A stretch of DNA of 64,000 nucleotides from Phycomyces nitens (GCA_022702545.1 JAHRBC010000006.1:3313501-3377500), one strand, 5' to 3'; positions 43,188 through 55,800 are shown, numbered from the stretch's first letter. Numbers and translations: made by a program. The notes: generated from the letters alone by a model not told the origin.

Positions 43188-44525
43188 CAGGGTTCAGTAA
43201 AAAACTGTGGTGGTTTTAATGTCCGATAAAAAAGAAGATAAAAGTCTTGTATCTTTAATCGTGTAGTAAAGAATGTAAAGACTACATATAGCCATGAGAT
43301 TCATAAAGACTAATCTTCAATGTATGAAGTTTACAATAGTAAAAAATGGGTTATGTTTAATATGGAATATGCATAAATTTATTTGCTTTCAAAGCAGCTA
43401 ATCTGATATCCATGTGGAGACAGTATTGTTCACAAACATCTACTGTCACCATTCTCCAGCTTTCTTGTAAAGCCTCTTTCAACTCGTCCAGAGTGGTAGG
43501 CTTGTGAGGCCTCATCCTCAAAAGGTCATCCAAAAGACTCCAGATGTTTTTGATTGGACTGAGGTCAGGACTGTTTGGTGGCCACTCCAAGACCTTCAGC
43601 TCAAGGTCTTCTTTACACCTTTCTGACATGGCTGCTTTATGGGAGGTGGCATTGTCTTCTTGGTAAATGTAGCCACCACCCTCAACATGGGGAAGACTCT
43701 CATAGAAAGGCAAAAAAGAGTCTTGCAAAACCTTCACATACTTTTTGGCATTCATATTGCCATCCAAGACAACAAGTGGTCCAACCCCTCCTGCCCAGAT
43801 ACACCCCCAGATCATGATTGAACCTCTATTTCCTTGCACTTTTAGAGTAAGGCAGTCAGGGTGGTACTTCTCATTAGGCTCACGCCAAACATGGGTACGG
43901 CCATTCTTCTTGAAGAGAGAGAACTTAGACTCATCACTCCAGATCACCTTTTCCTATTGCTGATCCCAGTTTTTTACAGCATTGTAAAAAGTGTGGCGCT
44001 TTGCAATGTGTTCCTTAGTCAGGAGAGGCTTGAGAGCTACACATGAATGAATATTCATTCTGTGTAAAGTCGTGCTAATAGTCTTTGCACAAACAGATTT
44101 TCCCGTCTCTTCCTTTATGGTGCAAGCCATGTCACCCAAAGTCTGATGATGATCTCTCTTCAAGTTGAACATGAGATGTCTTTCTTCTCTGGGAGTAAGT
44201 TGCTTTGGTCTTCCTGAACGGCTCTTGTCAGCAACAGACCCAGTTTCATTGTATTTTTTAATAATACGAGAGATTGTAGTAGGTGAGACGTTTTCATGTC
44301 TCGCAATGTCGGCAACTTTCATTCCGGCCATGTTAAGCTCAATTAAGATTTCTTTTCTCAAATCTGAAAGCTTTTGCAAGGTCCTGTGAGGTTGAGTGTT
44401 TTGTACTTTAGGCATGATGATAAAGTTATTAATGGAATTTAAGAGATTAAGAAAAGCAAAGTGTAAAGGTGTCTAAAGAGATGAAAATCTGAGATTCAAA
44501 GTGCAGAATTTGTTACCCGACCCTG
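43188..44525 (-). mobile_element. Tc1/mariner element, copy 2 (inverted)
   Basis: 1338 bp, flanked by TA (43186-43187, 44526-44527). It differs from copy 1 by a 3-bp deletion in the transposase (one Ala codon), a 1-bp homopolymer change and little else. The two copies are tail to tail. Confidence 0.93.
43357..44415 (-). pseudogene. Tc1/mariner transposase, copy 2, same two lesions
   Basis: Same organisation as copy 1, including the in-frame TAG before EKVIWSDESK and Lys in place of the catalytic Glu (SPDLSPIKN). The DNA-binding part starts at 44415 and lacks one Ala relative to copy 1. Confidence 0.92.
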
Positions 44526-44527
44526 TA

Positions 44528-45326
44528 TATATAACTATATTCTATTCTTTATTAGATATATTAAGAATCTCATCCACATGCCTGAACAAACAATCACACA
44601 GGTAAGAAAACTGCTGATAATATAGTATATATGAATATCCAGAATACTAATAACTTTACAATTCTTAGACAATCTCAACTGACAGCTAATATGCTGAAAT
44701 ATTCTCATGAATCTATGAAGTAGTCTATCTACTCACGATATCAACATTGTAAGTACAACAGCAAATAATTTGATCCATTACAATTATTTAATTAATCTTT
44801 GCTCCTATTACTATTGAATAGCACCATTCTCCTCCAAGACAGTATCCAATATCTATCAGGTAGAAACTTGTTGGTCTTGCTAGATGCAAAATATTAAACA
44901 ATACTCTAGAAATGGCATATATATTATTATTATATGATTAGAGCATTCATCTAGAAGTATATATATTAAATAAATAAAAAATAAATAAAAAAAAATTTAT
45001 TTTTAAAAAATCAACAAACAAATGAGGCTTGTATGTAAACGTATGATATGGTGCTTTTCAGTCTAAAGACACTATTTTCCTTTGCTTTTCAGCCTAAAGA
45101 GATGAGTTACTGAGATTAAAAGTAAAGAATATGAATAGATTGTAAATCGCAATATTGCGATTAGCTTTATATGGCACAACATACAATAAATAATAGGCTT
45201 ACTTGACACGAAATATAAAATAAACTAGACCTCTTTAATAACAGAAAAGTTGGGGGGTATCAAAGGTTTTTAAAGCGGAACTAAAGACCTATTTCTCTGA
45301 TAGACCAGGTGTCATTCCCTATAGTA
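44528..45326. other. AT-rich stretch without a supported gene
   Basis: No coding signal, RNA gene or clear repeat seen. Confidence 0.4.
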
Positions 45327-47452
45327 TCATTCATATTTGTATGGTGGAGAAATATAGATTGAAATAACAATAAATTGATGATGATACTTTAATACTACAG
45401 ATATTTCTCTACCATAAAATTGTATACTTTTTCCAGTGTATCCAATAAGTAGCCGAGGTGCTCCAATTGTTGAGAGGGCTGAAGAGACAATTTCTTCAGG
45501 TTCAGAATCCATCCCAAAGATTCCAGTTTCGTCATCAAGATCTGGGTGTGCTCTTGCAACTGTTGAGGAGTGTTGGCTATGATGATCTAATTGTTCAAAT
45601 ACACATTCACACATATCCCACAACAACAAGCCCATTCCAGAACCGGACGTGTAACCTTTGTAAAGAGCCAAGGAACAATATACAGCCCAAAAGGCGTTGT
45701 GTGGAATTGGTAAGTGAAATTCTCCCAATGAAAGCAAAGGTATTTGCGAGAAGCACAGTGGACAAGGAGGTGGAGGAAGGCATTGGAGAGATCAAGGGAG
45801 GTAAGGAAGTTGCCAGGTCTGATTAACTTGCAAACAGCCTGGAGGGTCTCCATCTTGAAATGGGGGGTGGTGAGGTGCTTGTTGAGCTGCTTCAGGTTGA
45901 ACACCAAATGGTGTCCACCATTCTTCTTGGGAATCATGAACACAGGGCTGGTGAAACCAAAGGTGCCAGGAGGAGCATGTTAAATCGCCTGCTTGAGCAA
46001 TAGCTTGACAATCTCCTGTCAAAGAAGATGTCACTGGGAATTGTCCATAGAGATCATTGAACAGCCATGGGTGGACAGGCGAGGAAACCTGTCAAAGTGG
46101 AGCTGAAGCCCGTTGGCTATCACACCATGCAACCACTTGCTGTTGGAAAGTCTCTGCCATGCCAGAGAGAACCAACTGAGCTGACCACCCACAGGAGACG
46201 AATCTACTGGGCTGGAGCAGAGGGCTTTGGGTGGAGTGACTTGGATTGGCTTTAGGTCTGTTGCTGAAGGAGACATACTTGTGAACTTCTTCCATGGGAT
46301 GAGGGGTGCTGGTTGAAATGCCTGCCTGCAGATTGCAATGGGCTGGATTGAAAAAATGAGTCCTTGGTGCCTGAGGAGGCAGGGGCCAATGGGCATGACT
46401 TGCAGAAAGAAGCGACGGCCTTACGCACAGACTCTTGGGAATTTACTTGTTCCAACAATGACTGTTAGAATGATGAGGGGTCCATGGTGTAGCGTTTGAC
46501 AGAACCAGGATCAGCCACCTGGAATTTGGGATTAAATGCCTGCATAGCCAGTTCATTGCAAGATTAAGTGATGGAGGCTGAAGTGTGGACCAGCAAAGAA
46601 TACAGATCCTTGACCATAGCCAGAAGGTGTTAAATCAGAGGAAAACAAAGCATGGACAAGAGTACGGTGAGACTTTGTTTATTGAGAGAGAAAGAGTTTG
46701 TGAATAAGATGAAGACTATTGCTATTCATATTGTGCGTTTATATAGACATTGAGATGAGTGCTAGTGATGATATGATGATATCATGTAATGTCTGTTCTC
46801 TCTACCAACTATTAGATATGACTTGTTATTTTACTTAGTACTATTAACCAGTGTGTTAGTACTAGTTGTTAGTGTGTCTTTACATATGAATAATGTATTT
46901 GGAAAGGTACGCTCTTTAGTGCACTTCCAGTAGGTCGGTTATTCAATATGTTTCAATCTACGATTATGTTGGATACAACAGAAGGCAAGGAGCTTCCAAT
47001 TCTGGAATGCTGAGAAGGATTTCATAGGCCAAAATGTCCAATGGCCAGAAAGATGCAGACAGGTTATACTGCAGGGAGTGAAGAAGATTGTCTTCATTAG
47101 TTTGATGAGGCTAGAACTGAGCCAAAGCAACTGGAAGAGTGGCAAGAGGGGTATAAACCAGGTTCTGAATTGGCAGGTAAGTGTCAATAATCTTCTTGCA
47201 AGATTCGGAATCCAACAAAGGATTGAAAAGATCTGCTGACATGCCAGTAGTAGATTTCAAAAGATCCAGAAGAGTCCAACCATATGTTGTATGAACAGGA
47301 ATCATGTGTAGCGAGAAAGAAGAAGTAGTCTTTAACAATGCCAAGCAAGTCTGTAAGTCAGTAATAGTTTGCAAAAGGCGAATAGAATCCATAGAGTCAG
47401 ACATTACAGGGAAAATCAGGTAGTGGTAATAACCAGCAAAAAAGATGATCAA
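45327..47452 (-). pseudogene. Decayed DIRS-like retroelement, minus strand
   Basis: In element sense a gag-like part begins at about 47404 (MDSIRLLQTITDLQTC, LVYTPLATLPVALAQF) and runs to about 46981. It is interrupted by a solo LTR and resumes (SVRKAVASFCKSCPLAP). An RT part follows with FMIPKKNGGHHLVFNLKQLN, TPHFKMETLQAVCKLI and SLDLSNAFLHLLVH. PHFKMET and DLSDAFLHIPI-type sequences are typical of DIRS/Ngaro RT. Several stops and frameshifts; no tyrosine recombinase region was found, so it is truncated. Confidence 0.72.
46628..46980. repeat. 353-bp solo LTR (family TGTT...AACA), copy C
   Basis: TGTTAAATCAG...GGATACAACA with exact 5-bp duplications GAAGG at 46623-46627 and 46981-46985. It sits inside the minus-strand DIRS-like remnant. 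It lacks a short internal segment present in copies A and B (AATTTGTGTTAATG). Confidence 0.92.
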
Positions 47453-48506
47453 TTAGATACACAAAGAATAAGAAATTACTTTATATAGTTTTTTGCTGTT
47501 TTAATAAAAAGATGATTAATAGTACTTGGGCCTTGTCTTCCAGTTTGACGGTCTCATTGAATTCCGGGAGAATTCTAAATTTGACTGTTAATTTATAAAT
47601 TTTCATAAGATACACACCCAAGGAGTATTTTGGGTTTTAAAAACTCAATTCTTTTTGGACATCCATATATAGTAATTTTTGGGAGAGTTTTTTGCACCTA
47701 TTTAATCCCAACAGCAAATAACAATGCATAAATAAAGCCTTAATAATATGGTTTATAACAGCTCTCATTGGATAGAATTTCACAAAAAGAGAATTATTTT
47801 TGGGTTTTCAAAACTTGTATTTTTTTGAATATCCTTAATATAGTAATTATTGGGAGAGCTATTTTTTCCAAATAAATCTAAATTGCCAACCAAAATGCAG
47901 AAGTTACAAGTTTACCAATGATTTTTATTGGGTAAAATTCTTAAAGCTTTAAGGCAGGGCATTCTTTCATAAAATGATGGAATAAGTGAATCATACCTTG
48001 CCAGCCACTTGATGTTCTTTCAGGATAGTGTGAGCAAATGCAGAATCAAATAAGCCTGACTCAAAAGACTAGAGTGTGGCACACAGTACTCAATAGAGTG
48101 TCTAGACAAGATAGTATATACAAACCTAAATAATAATGCTAATCAGTAAGTGAAGCTTGAATAGATAGATGATAATGCACATATTACCTTACTATGTCTA
48201 TTGTTCATGGTTGATTATATCTAAGAAAAGAAGTATGAAAGTTAATAATCAACAAAAATATATGGAGTGTAGCAAAATTAATCAAAACACGATATGTCAA
48301 TTTTACTTGTAATTTATTTCCAAAGTAAAAGAGAAATTAAATTGTGTGTTGTTCCTAACACAATTGCTATTGGCTTCACTCCGACTTTGGATGTGGTTAT
48401 AGGCTTCCTAGCCGCGCTTTTATTCTCAGATTATAATATATAAAAAAAAATTCTACTATATCCTTCTCCTTTATACCTTTCTAAGCTGCGCACCATAGAC
48501 AAACTA
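47453..48506. other. AT-rich stretch without a supported gene
   Basis: No coding region recognised. Pieces near 48360-48430 (GGATGTGGT ... AGCCGCGCTTTTATT) resemble sequence at about 52200-52235, so it probably holds the terminal part of the DIRS-like element that follows. Confidence 0.35.
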
Positions 48507-50097
48507 TGACTAGTATCAATGAACTATCTCCAGAACAAATTCAAGAATTGCAACCAGATAGATCAGAGCAACAAGATCTCCCAGAAAAGATCTTTGAAGA
48601 TATGGAAAACTCTTCCCATATTGAGCTCAGGAACAAACTTAAAAAGTTTGCTTAAGAAATCATCAAATATGATGGTGGAAACTGGACAAAGTCAGGGGCT
48701 GTCAACAAATTGTACATCTCTGAACTTAAGTGGTACCAAGTTGATGCCGCCCAAATGGTCACCTCTATATACAAAGCTAGCGACAGGTTATGCACAGCAG
48801 GTAGAAGTGCCACTGAAATTTACCAAGACTTTCAACACCTCATTGAGGCAGGAGGAGACAAGACGACAATGCAAACAATTTTAGAAAAGCTTAGACACTT
48901 ATCTGTCTACAGCTTTGCCACAGGCAAAGAATTGGAGAAAGACACAAAAGAACTCACCACCAGAGCTCTCCATCTCCCAGAGAGTCTCAAGTACCTTGAA
49001 GACAAAGATGAGCAGGACAAAGACCTGGTCTTCTCTGCTGATCTTGTGGAAAAAATCCAGCAAACCTGATTTGAAGAAGCTGTCATCAAGAATGCAACTA
49101 CAAGACAGTATGAAGGGTTTGGAAACAACCGGGGCACCAGAGGACGAAATGTCTTCAGGGGCTGAGGATTCAACAGTCAACAAAGAGGAAATTTTGGTCG
49201 GGGAAGGGGAGGAGGACTATCCAATCCAACCCAGCAAAACAATGCCAATCACAACACTCAACAGCCTCCCCCACCCAGCAATTGAGCAGACCTCAACCTA
49301 TGTTAGATCCACCGTTAGAAAATTTGAAGAAATATCCACAAAAACAGCAGAAAATACAAAATCCACAAAAACAATTTAATAATCACTATGTAATCCCAGA
49401 AGATGGGATACCACCCGGGAGTCGACTCCAACAATTCTTACCCAATTGGAAAAAACTCACCAACCATCAATAACCCTTGTCTGTTATAAGTCAGGGTTAC
49501 CAAATCCAATTCCACTCAAAACCAATTCCATGGTGAGAAAAGCCATTTCAGCTTACCCCAACAGACCAACACGCCATAAACGAGGCCGTTTCAAAGTTCT
49601 TAGCATCACAAGTAATCGAGCAGTCACCTACCCAAGACAACAGATTCCTTTCCCAGTTCTTTACCATCAAGGAGCCGAACAAGATTTGACTGATTTTAGA
49701 CTGCCGGATGATAAATCAATTTATCCAATATCAACATTTCAAGATGGAAGGGGTTCCTGCATTAAGGGAATTGATAGAAGAACAAGATTTGATAACAAAG
49801 ATAGATCTAAAAGATGCTTATGTGGTAGTTCCAATTCACCCAGAATCACGGAAGTATCTCTCTTTCAAACACCAGAGAACAATTTATCAATACCAATCAC
49901 TGGCATTTGGACTGAGTGTAGCACCAAGATTGTTTTCAAAATTGATGAGATTCGCCTTGAAACTGCTCTGACAGAAGGGGATACACTTAGTCTACTACTT
50001 GGATGACATTTGTATATTAGCAAGAACCAAAGACGAGATGACAAACCACAACAGCCAAGTACTCGAACAGCTAACCAAGTTAGGGTTCATTGTCAAC

Positions 50098-50439
50098 TGT
50101 TGTATTTGGCATAATGATATATCAGAGAAAAGTGATATATAAACCCAGATAGCTGGATTATCTAAAATCAAGACAAATTATACCATCTAGAAATCCTTAT
50201 CCAAATATGAAAATACCATACCCAATCTATTGTGGGACAAAGTCCCAAAATACCTATTAACTGATAACACAGCTATTATGATAATGAATATCCAAGCTGA
50301 TAAGAATTATAACAATAATTATAAATACTAAGTTAACATACTTCTTGAATCGAAAAACGGGATATACTTTAACTTTTTCTAAACCACAATAAAGAGTCTC
50401 AAAGTATCCACCGTCCCAATTTCTACTACAAATATCACA
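50098..50439. repeat. 342-bp solo LTR, second copy
   Basis: TGTTGTATTTGG...AAATATCACA with exact 5-bp duplications TCAAC at 50093-50097 and 50440-50444. Reverse complement of the copy at 28122-28463, same length, some substitutions. Confidence 0.9.
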
Positions 50440-50571
50440 TCAACTACCAGAAGAGCAATTTTCAAGCGAAATATGTCCAAGATTTCCTAGGATTCACATT
50501 CAATACAAAGAAGATGAAGATAACAGTTCCGCAGACAAAGATGAGCAAGCTCTATTCCCATATAAAGCAAT

Positions 50572-50857
50572 TGAGGTATATGGTTTGTTAGTATCTTTTA
50601 AGGGAAATAAGAATACTGTGAGAGTGTTATTTATTGAAGAAAGAATATTATTATTGCTTATATACTATTATTCAAATTCCCTTGTAATTAAAGTCCCCGT
50701 CGTGTAATGGTTAGTTATCACTGTAGCAGTGTGAAGTGTACGTGTGCCTGGTGTGTAACTGCTCCTGAGATGTTAACTTGCCAGGGTCATTAGCAAGTAG
50801 TAACTGGAGATCAGTTGTGGAGTCTGTATTTCACTCAACTGTGGTGTGTATACCACA
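50572..50857. repeat. 286-bp solo LTR
   Basis: TGAGGTATATGG...GTATACCACA with exact 5-bp duplications GCAAT at 50567-50571 and 50858-50862. Related to 53755-53992. It contains CCTGGTGTGTAACTGCTCCT, shared by both. Confidence 0.9.
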
Positions 50858-51239
50858 GCAATTACAACAGAACCAACAGATGAAACAATATTCATGCAGG
50901 TGGATAGCAGGAATGCTAGGGAAAATGACAGCCATGATCCCAGCTATAGGAGAAGCACTGCTTCATATCAGGTATTTACAATGAGATCTGGCAGTGAGCT
51001 TGAGACACAATCAACACCAATGGGACAAGCCATGCATGATATCAGAACTGGCAATGAAAGAATTGAATTGGTGGATAACACAAAGCCAAGAGAAGAATGG
51101 ATTGCCCATAGCAATACACACAAACGCAGTAATGGAAGAACCAGCAATCACAATACATGTGGATGCATTAGATACAGGATGGGGAGTGACATCTCTGATG
51201 ATAGAAATGGCAGTGTTATAAATGAGTATTGATCACTGC

Positions 51240-51830
51240 TGAATCTGAGAGTAAGACTGAAGGATAAAATAATATCCTCAGCTATTCCAGTCAAACGGAT
51301 CTGGCTTTATGAGATTATCCAATACACAGATCATCATACACATAATTGATTATTATTTATTATTATTATTGTTATCACCATAATATGGGATATACAGATA
51401 TACACATATTTATCTAATGGCATCATCATATTCCATCTACATATTTCGTTGATTATATGAATACTTGATTGAGAGACTACAACTACAATGAATTAATAAT
51501 TCTAAAAACATTACCCAAGTATCTGGGTCGGAATATTAAAATATTACCAATAGCATAAATGCTCTTCTTTACCAAAGCTCTCTGGCTGATCTGACTGGAG
51601 AAGTATCATATCAATAGGTCTCTCTGGATCTTTCCAGAAAGACAATACTCCTGGAAGATGACTCATCGTGATAAATATTACCAAAGCATATACTGAATTA
51701 TAAATCAGAAAACATATAAATATCAGTAGTTAGTTCTGTGTAGAAACATAACCTTTTTCTTTGGAATAAACACGCTACACAAGTTCTCACGAATTCTTTC
51801 GTATCTTTCCAAGTTTATTTCTACCCACAA
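51240..51830. other. AT-rich stretch without a supported gene
   Basis: Nothing recognisable; probably the 3' remainder of the DIRS-like element. Confidence 0.35.
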
Positions 51831-51985
51831 CACCTTTGAAAGATATTATTACAAGCCGAATTCACAATATGAACAAGCTGCAGAGATGGTAAACAGGATT
51901 TTTTCCATGGATACGACAAAGGATACCACATCTGAAGGAGTTGGAGAGGAGGAGGCAACAACCATTGTGTTACAAAGAACACACA

Positions 51986-52268
51986 ATGGAGACGTTGCCG
52001 ACGACTCGACAACGACTGAGGATGTGGTAGCTGCCCGCCCATGGTATCGAAGGTTGTTTTAAATCCATAGTAATTTAATTATCTGTATTAGTCATTCGAC
52101 TAAAGTTCCCTGCCCTTTACCACAGAAAAAAGAATATAGTATATAGCACTTCTTGGAAAGATGTAAAGAGTAGGGTATAACAAAAATCAACAATAAATAA
52201 AAGCGCGGCTCGGAGAGCCAATACCACATCCTCAGTCGTTGTCGAGTCGTCGGCAACGTCTCCATTTT
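51986..52268. repeat. Inverted repeat carrying a duplicated coding-like segment
   Basis: About 45 bp at 51986-52030 (AATGGAGACGTTGCCGACGA...) is the exact reverse complement of 52224-52268. Both arms translate to NGDVADDSTTTEDVV. The left arm lies in a coding-like frame (YYYKPNSQYEQAAEMVNRIF from about 51840). The arms enclose about 190 bp of AT-rich DNA. Confidence 0.75.
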
Positions 52269-52415
52269 GATGTTTAAAACGCAGGTTTAAAAGAAACAAA
52301 TTGAATATCTACCATTTTGAGCTGTATCATTGACTGGGAGAGACATTTTCACTATAAAAGGAAACGAAACTCCCTGGGTGTGTATCCCCTTCTCTAATAC
52401 CCTTAGACTTTTGTA

Positions 52416-53385
52416 GTGCAGCAAGAGGTTTCTGATGCAATCAAAGTTTTGGAGAAAATGGATGCCATGATTCTTAAGCCAGCTATCAATATAGATCTCT
52501 TGATGCCTCCTTCCACCAACACCAATTGTAAAGGCAGAAAGTCAAAGAGAGGTGTCAAGAGTGGAACAGGAAGGTTGAGAATCCTCCAAGAGCTATTTGA
52601 TAAAAGCCAAAAAAAAAGTTGACATTGCTTGTACGTGCCGTTAATGATAGCTTTTCTTATCCAGATAAAAGCGCCATTAAAGCCAAAGAGGATATAACAA
52701 GTGCCACAGGAGATTTATCTCATCACTCCTCTGCCTATGATAGGTATGTAAAGACTAAAAACAATGCTTAAAAACAACTAAATATTGAGCTGCCTTTTCA
52801 CTTAGTCTGCAAACGTATGGCAATGTAAAGAAAGATGCCCCGTTCCAATGGATACACTCACAGTCAACTAGAAATGCAATTGCTGCTATTCATAGTGTTG
52901 GTGCTGATGGTAACTGTGGCTTTCGAGCTGTCAGTTTTGGTGTACACAAGGACCAATGCAAATGGATGGATGTAAAAGGTGATATGCTCAAGATGTATAT
53001 GAGATACAAAGACACTCTATACAAAGCAATTGGCACAGATGCTGTAGTCCAGTATGAAGAGGAGAGAATGATCAACAGACTACAATCCAGCAAATCACCT
53101 TGTTTGGGGCAAACGGATCTATCCTTGTGGTTCAGCACCTTTATCTACCCTCAAATTGTTGACGACACATACCAAAGACCTGTCATAATCTACACGTACT
53201 CTGAACATTCTGTCAGAACCACAGGCAAACTGAATGCATACCATGAATCTCAAGTTTATTGGCCACTCATTCACATGGAATTAACATCTGCTGACAATCC
53301 GATTACCCTTCTTCTTTCCTTTTCACACTTTTACTGCGTTGAATTTCAGCGTACTCCTACAAGCCGAATGAAGAAATTCGATTAG
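52416..53385 (+). pseudogene. OTU-type cysteine protease fused to a MULE-transposase-like tail (remnant)
   Basis: The first part resembles the C-terminal tail of MULE transposases (NCKGRKSKRGVKSGTGR). After a phase change in a run of nine A (about 52610) and a small intron (about 52745-52803, GTATGT...TTAG) comes an OTU domain: the catalytic box VGADGNCGFRAVSFGV with Asp and Cys, and the late His in SHFYCVEFQ. OTU proteases cleave ubiquitin, and fungal and plant MULE elements are known to carry them. The MULE catalytic core is absent, so this is the 3' end of such an element, or a domesticated or broken gene. Confidence 0.65.
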
Positions 53386-53754
53386 CCAACTCTCAACTTT
53401 GACCATGTTCGAATTAGAGAGGCATTCCCTCAGACATGCAACAGTGTCGACTACTCGGTCCTTTTTAAGAGTTAAAAAATATATATATTATATTAATTAC
53501 AGTATTAAAATTCACTTTTACAAAGAAAAAGTCTACAATAGTATTTTTTTGATATCTTTGTGGTGGGAGTGTATTGAGGGAGTGTATAGAAGGATTAATT
53601 ACAATCCTTACAAAAAGCCTACGTCAGACTTTTTTTGGTTTTTTGACGGGCAGAGTGTAATAAGGGAGTGTATCAAGAATCTCCCCTTTTTTTTCAAAGA
53701 TTTTTGTGTCTGAGTTTATAAATTAATTCATATTTTCAGATCCAAAGACAAATG

Positions 53755-53992
53755 TGAGGTAGATTAGGGTTTGTAGGGCTTGTAGATACTGGGAGTGTTG
53801 TTTTTATTAATGAAAGAATATTATGATGGTTTATATACTTATTATTATAATTTACTTTTACTTTTAATCTCTATTGTGTGCCTGGTGTGTAACTGCTCCT
53901 GAGATATTAACCTTCCGTGCTCATTAGCAAAGAGTAACCAGAGATCGGTTATGGAGTCTGTATTTCACTCAACTGTGGTTTATATACCACAA
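53755..53992. repeat. Shorter relative of the 286-bp solo LTR
   Basis: TGAGGTAGATTAGGG...ATATACCACA, with GTATTTCACTCAACTGTGGT near the end as in 50572-50857. No exact target duplication. Confidence 0.7.
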
Positions 53993-55100
53993 AAAATTCT
54001 ATTATAAACAAAAACAAGACATTAAACGATAAACATGATTCTCTGAGCTTATTCCTGAAGCAATGAAAGAAGTTATTTTGGATTGTTTAACTAGGGAATC
54101 TATCTCTCAGGACTTGGAGTGAGAGTACAGACAGGTGGTTGAACTGATCAAAAATATCAATGATCTTAATGAATAAGGACCGGATACACCTATGAGCATT
54201 GGAAACACAATTGAGAAGCACTGTATATTCACCGGCTTAAGCGCAATAGCATCCGAATTTCACTATGAAATTGCGCGCTTAAAGTCCAAGGCAAGAAAGA
54301 TAATTGATGATAAAGGTAAGAATTGAGAAGCCCCGAGCAAACAAACACCCCCATTGTTCAAAAACCATATGAATAAATTCAAGTCAAGAATACCCGAAAA
54401 TCTACTAGAGTTAGAATTTTTTTTTAAAAAAAAAAGGCTATAAAATATGCATTCTTCAAATTTGCACAAACTATTCGTTGATTCCTTTTCGCCAAGCATA
54501 GATTCAGAAAATACAAAGTGAACTAAGACTAGATATATTTCTGAGTATTTGGTGTATATAACTATGAATTCTAATGATATTTTCACAACTGTAAAACAAT
54601 TGATATTTCAATACCAAGTTTTTAATAAACATATCGCCTTTTTGTATTACCAAGTACATACATATCTTTTCAATGTTTTTATAGATTTAAGATATAAAAG
54701 CAAGAAGCCTAGGAGGACAAAAAGGTTTTTTTTTGGTGAAACATAGACAATTTTTATTGATGCTATGGATCTACTTGCTTAACTACAAGATTGGCACCAA
54801 CCAATAATAAAGATGTTTTTGGTTTTTTTATCTAATGTTGCATTATCCAGTTTTTGATCCCTATTATTGAAAGCGAAATGGCAATTCCTGGTGAATAAAT
54901 GCTATGGACCCATATCCCAAAATTAATTTCAACACGCAGTAGCCCACTTGGATTATTAGTCATGATTAATGAAAAATAGTTTCAAATGGTTTTTTTAGCA
55001 GCATGACATGTAGATAATTAAAAAGTCTTGCCCTATAAACAAAAGCTATCAACAAATTTTGTATGATGGTGGACAAGAGAGCATAATCAATACCTTTATC
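53993..55100. other. AT-rich stretch without a supported gene
   Basis: Only short frames of low-complexity sequence; nothing recognised. Confidence 0.35.
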
Positions 55101-55800
55101 ATTTACAAAAAGCTGTTGCATTTATTTCTATAATAAACTGTGTTGTCTAGGCCTCCAAAGTCAATCTTCTTATGACCAGCTTTTTCAATTGTTAAAAGTG
55201 TCATTGTTGGAGCAATTTGGGTTGGTTTGTAAACCGTTTTTTAGGCAAGAGTTATACAAGACCAAAGACCCGGTATAGTCGCACTCAAGTTTTTTTTTTG
55301 TTGGAACAGTGAAAATATCTTTATCATGTAATTTATAGATATTTCCAAAGATTGACGATTTGATATGCAATCCAATGCTTCTCATATATTTCACCCCGTA
55401 TTTTCTTCTACTCTTCATGGATTACACAATCCAGCTTTTTAATATTTCTTGGAGCTGGTACTCTGGCCCTTGCCATGGGCCCAAGTAACCCCACAAGTTC
55501 TCAATAGGGCTGAGATATGAGGTATTTAGCGGCCACACAATTACTAGTATATTGTGGCACTTTTCTTTTTCTTTTTCTTTTTTGCAGCCCTCGCCCAGCC
55601 TCGAGTTATGACAGGGATCACTGTCTTGATAAATAAATTACTTGTAGAGTGTTGATTATGGGTTTTCAGAGTCAACTCATCCTACCCACACAATTACTAA
55701 ACCACCACAAGCCACAGTCTTGGCATAATGGAGCTGTTCCTGAACCTTGAAAAGTATGAGTCTATAGATTAATCACTCTAGACAGGACCACATTGTTGGC
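55100..55800 (-). pseudogene. Remnant of a Tc1/mariner transposase
   Basis: On the minus strand about 55480-55640 reads QQDSDPCHNS, then about 25 residues later WPLNTSYLSPIENLWGYL, matching the second Asp and the SPDLNPIENLW Glu motif of Tc1-like DD34E transposases. The rest is decayed. It is not closely related to the palindromic pair at 41.8-44.5 kb. Limits are approximate. Confidence 0.6.

Larger units (their letters stand above)
48507..51237 (+). pseudogene. Decayed DIRS-like retroelement, plus strand, split by two solo LTRs
   Basis: Gag-like start MTSINELSPEQIQELQ at 48507, then ELKWYQVDAAQMVTSIYKA and a Gly/Arg/Gln-rich end (GRGRGGLSNP). RT follows: PHFKMEG-like FKMEGVPALRELI, TKIDLKDAYVVVPIHPESRK, AFGLSVAPRLFSKLM and YYLDDICIL (about 50000). 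After the LTRs comes the RT/RNase H part GKMTAMIPAIGEALLHIRYLQ-like and ITIHVDALDTGWGV. At least three TGA stops fit loss of Arg CGA codons (one at 49969 within LKLL-R-QKGIHLVYY). Typical of DIRS/Ngaro order; no recombinase seen. Confidence 0.75.

Noticed and set aside
50695..50765. tRNA-like start (TCCCCGTCGTGTAATGGTTAG) resembling an Asp/Glu tRNA A-box
   Set aside because: No B-box, no anticodon arm and no matching acceptor; it lies inside a solo LTR.
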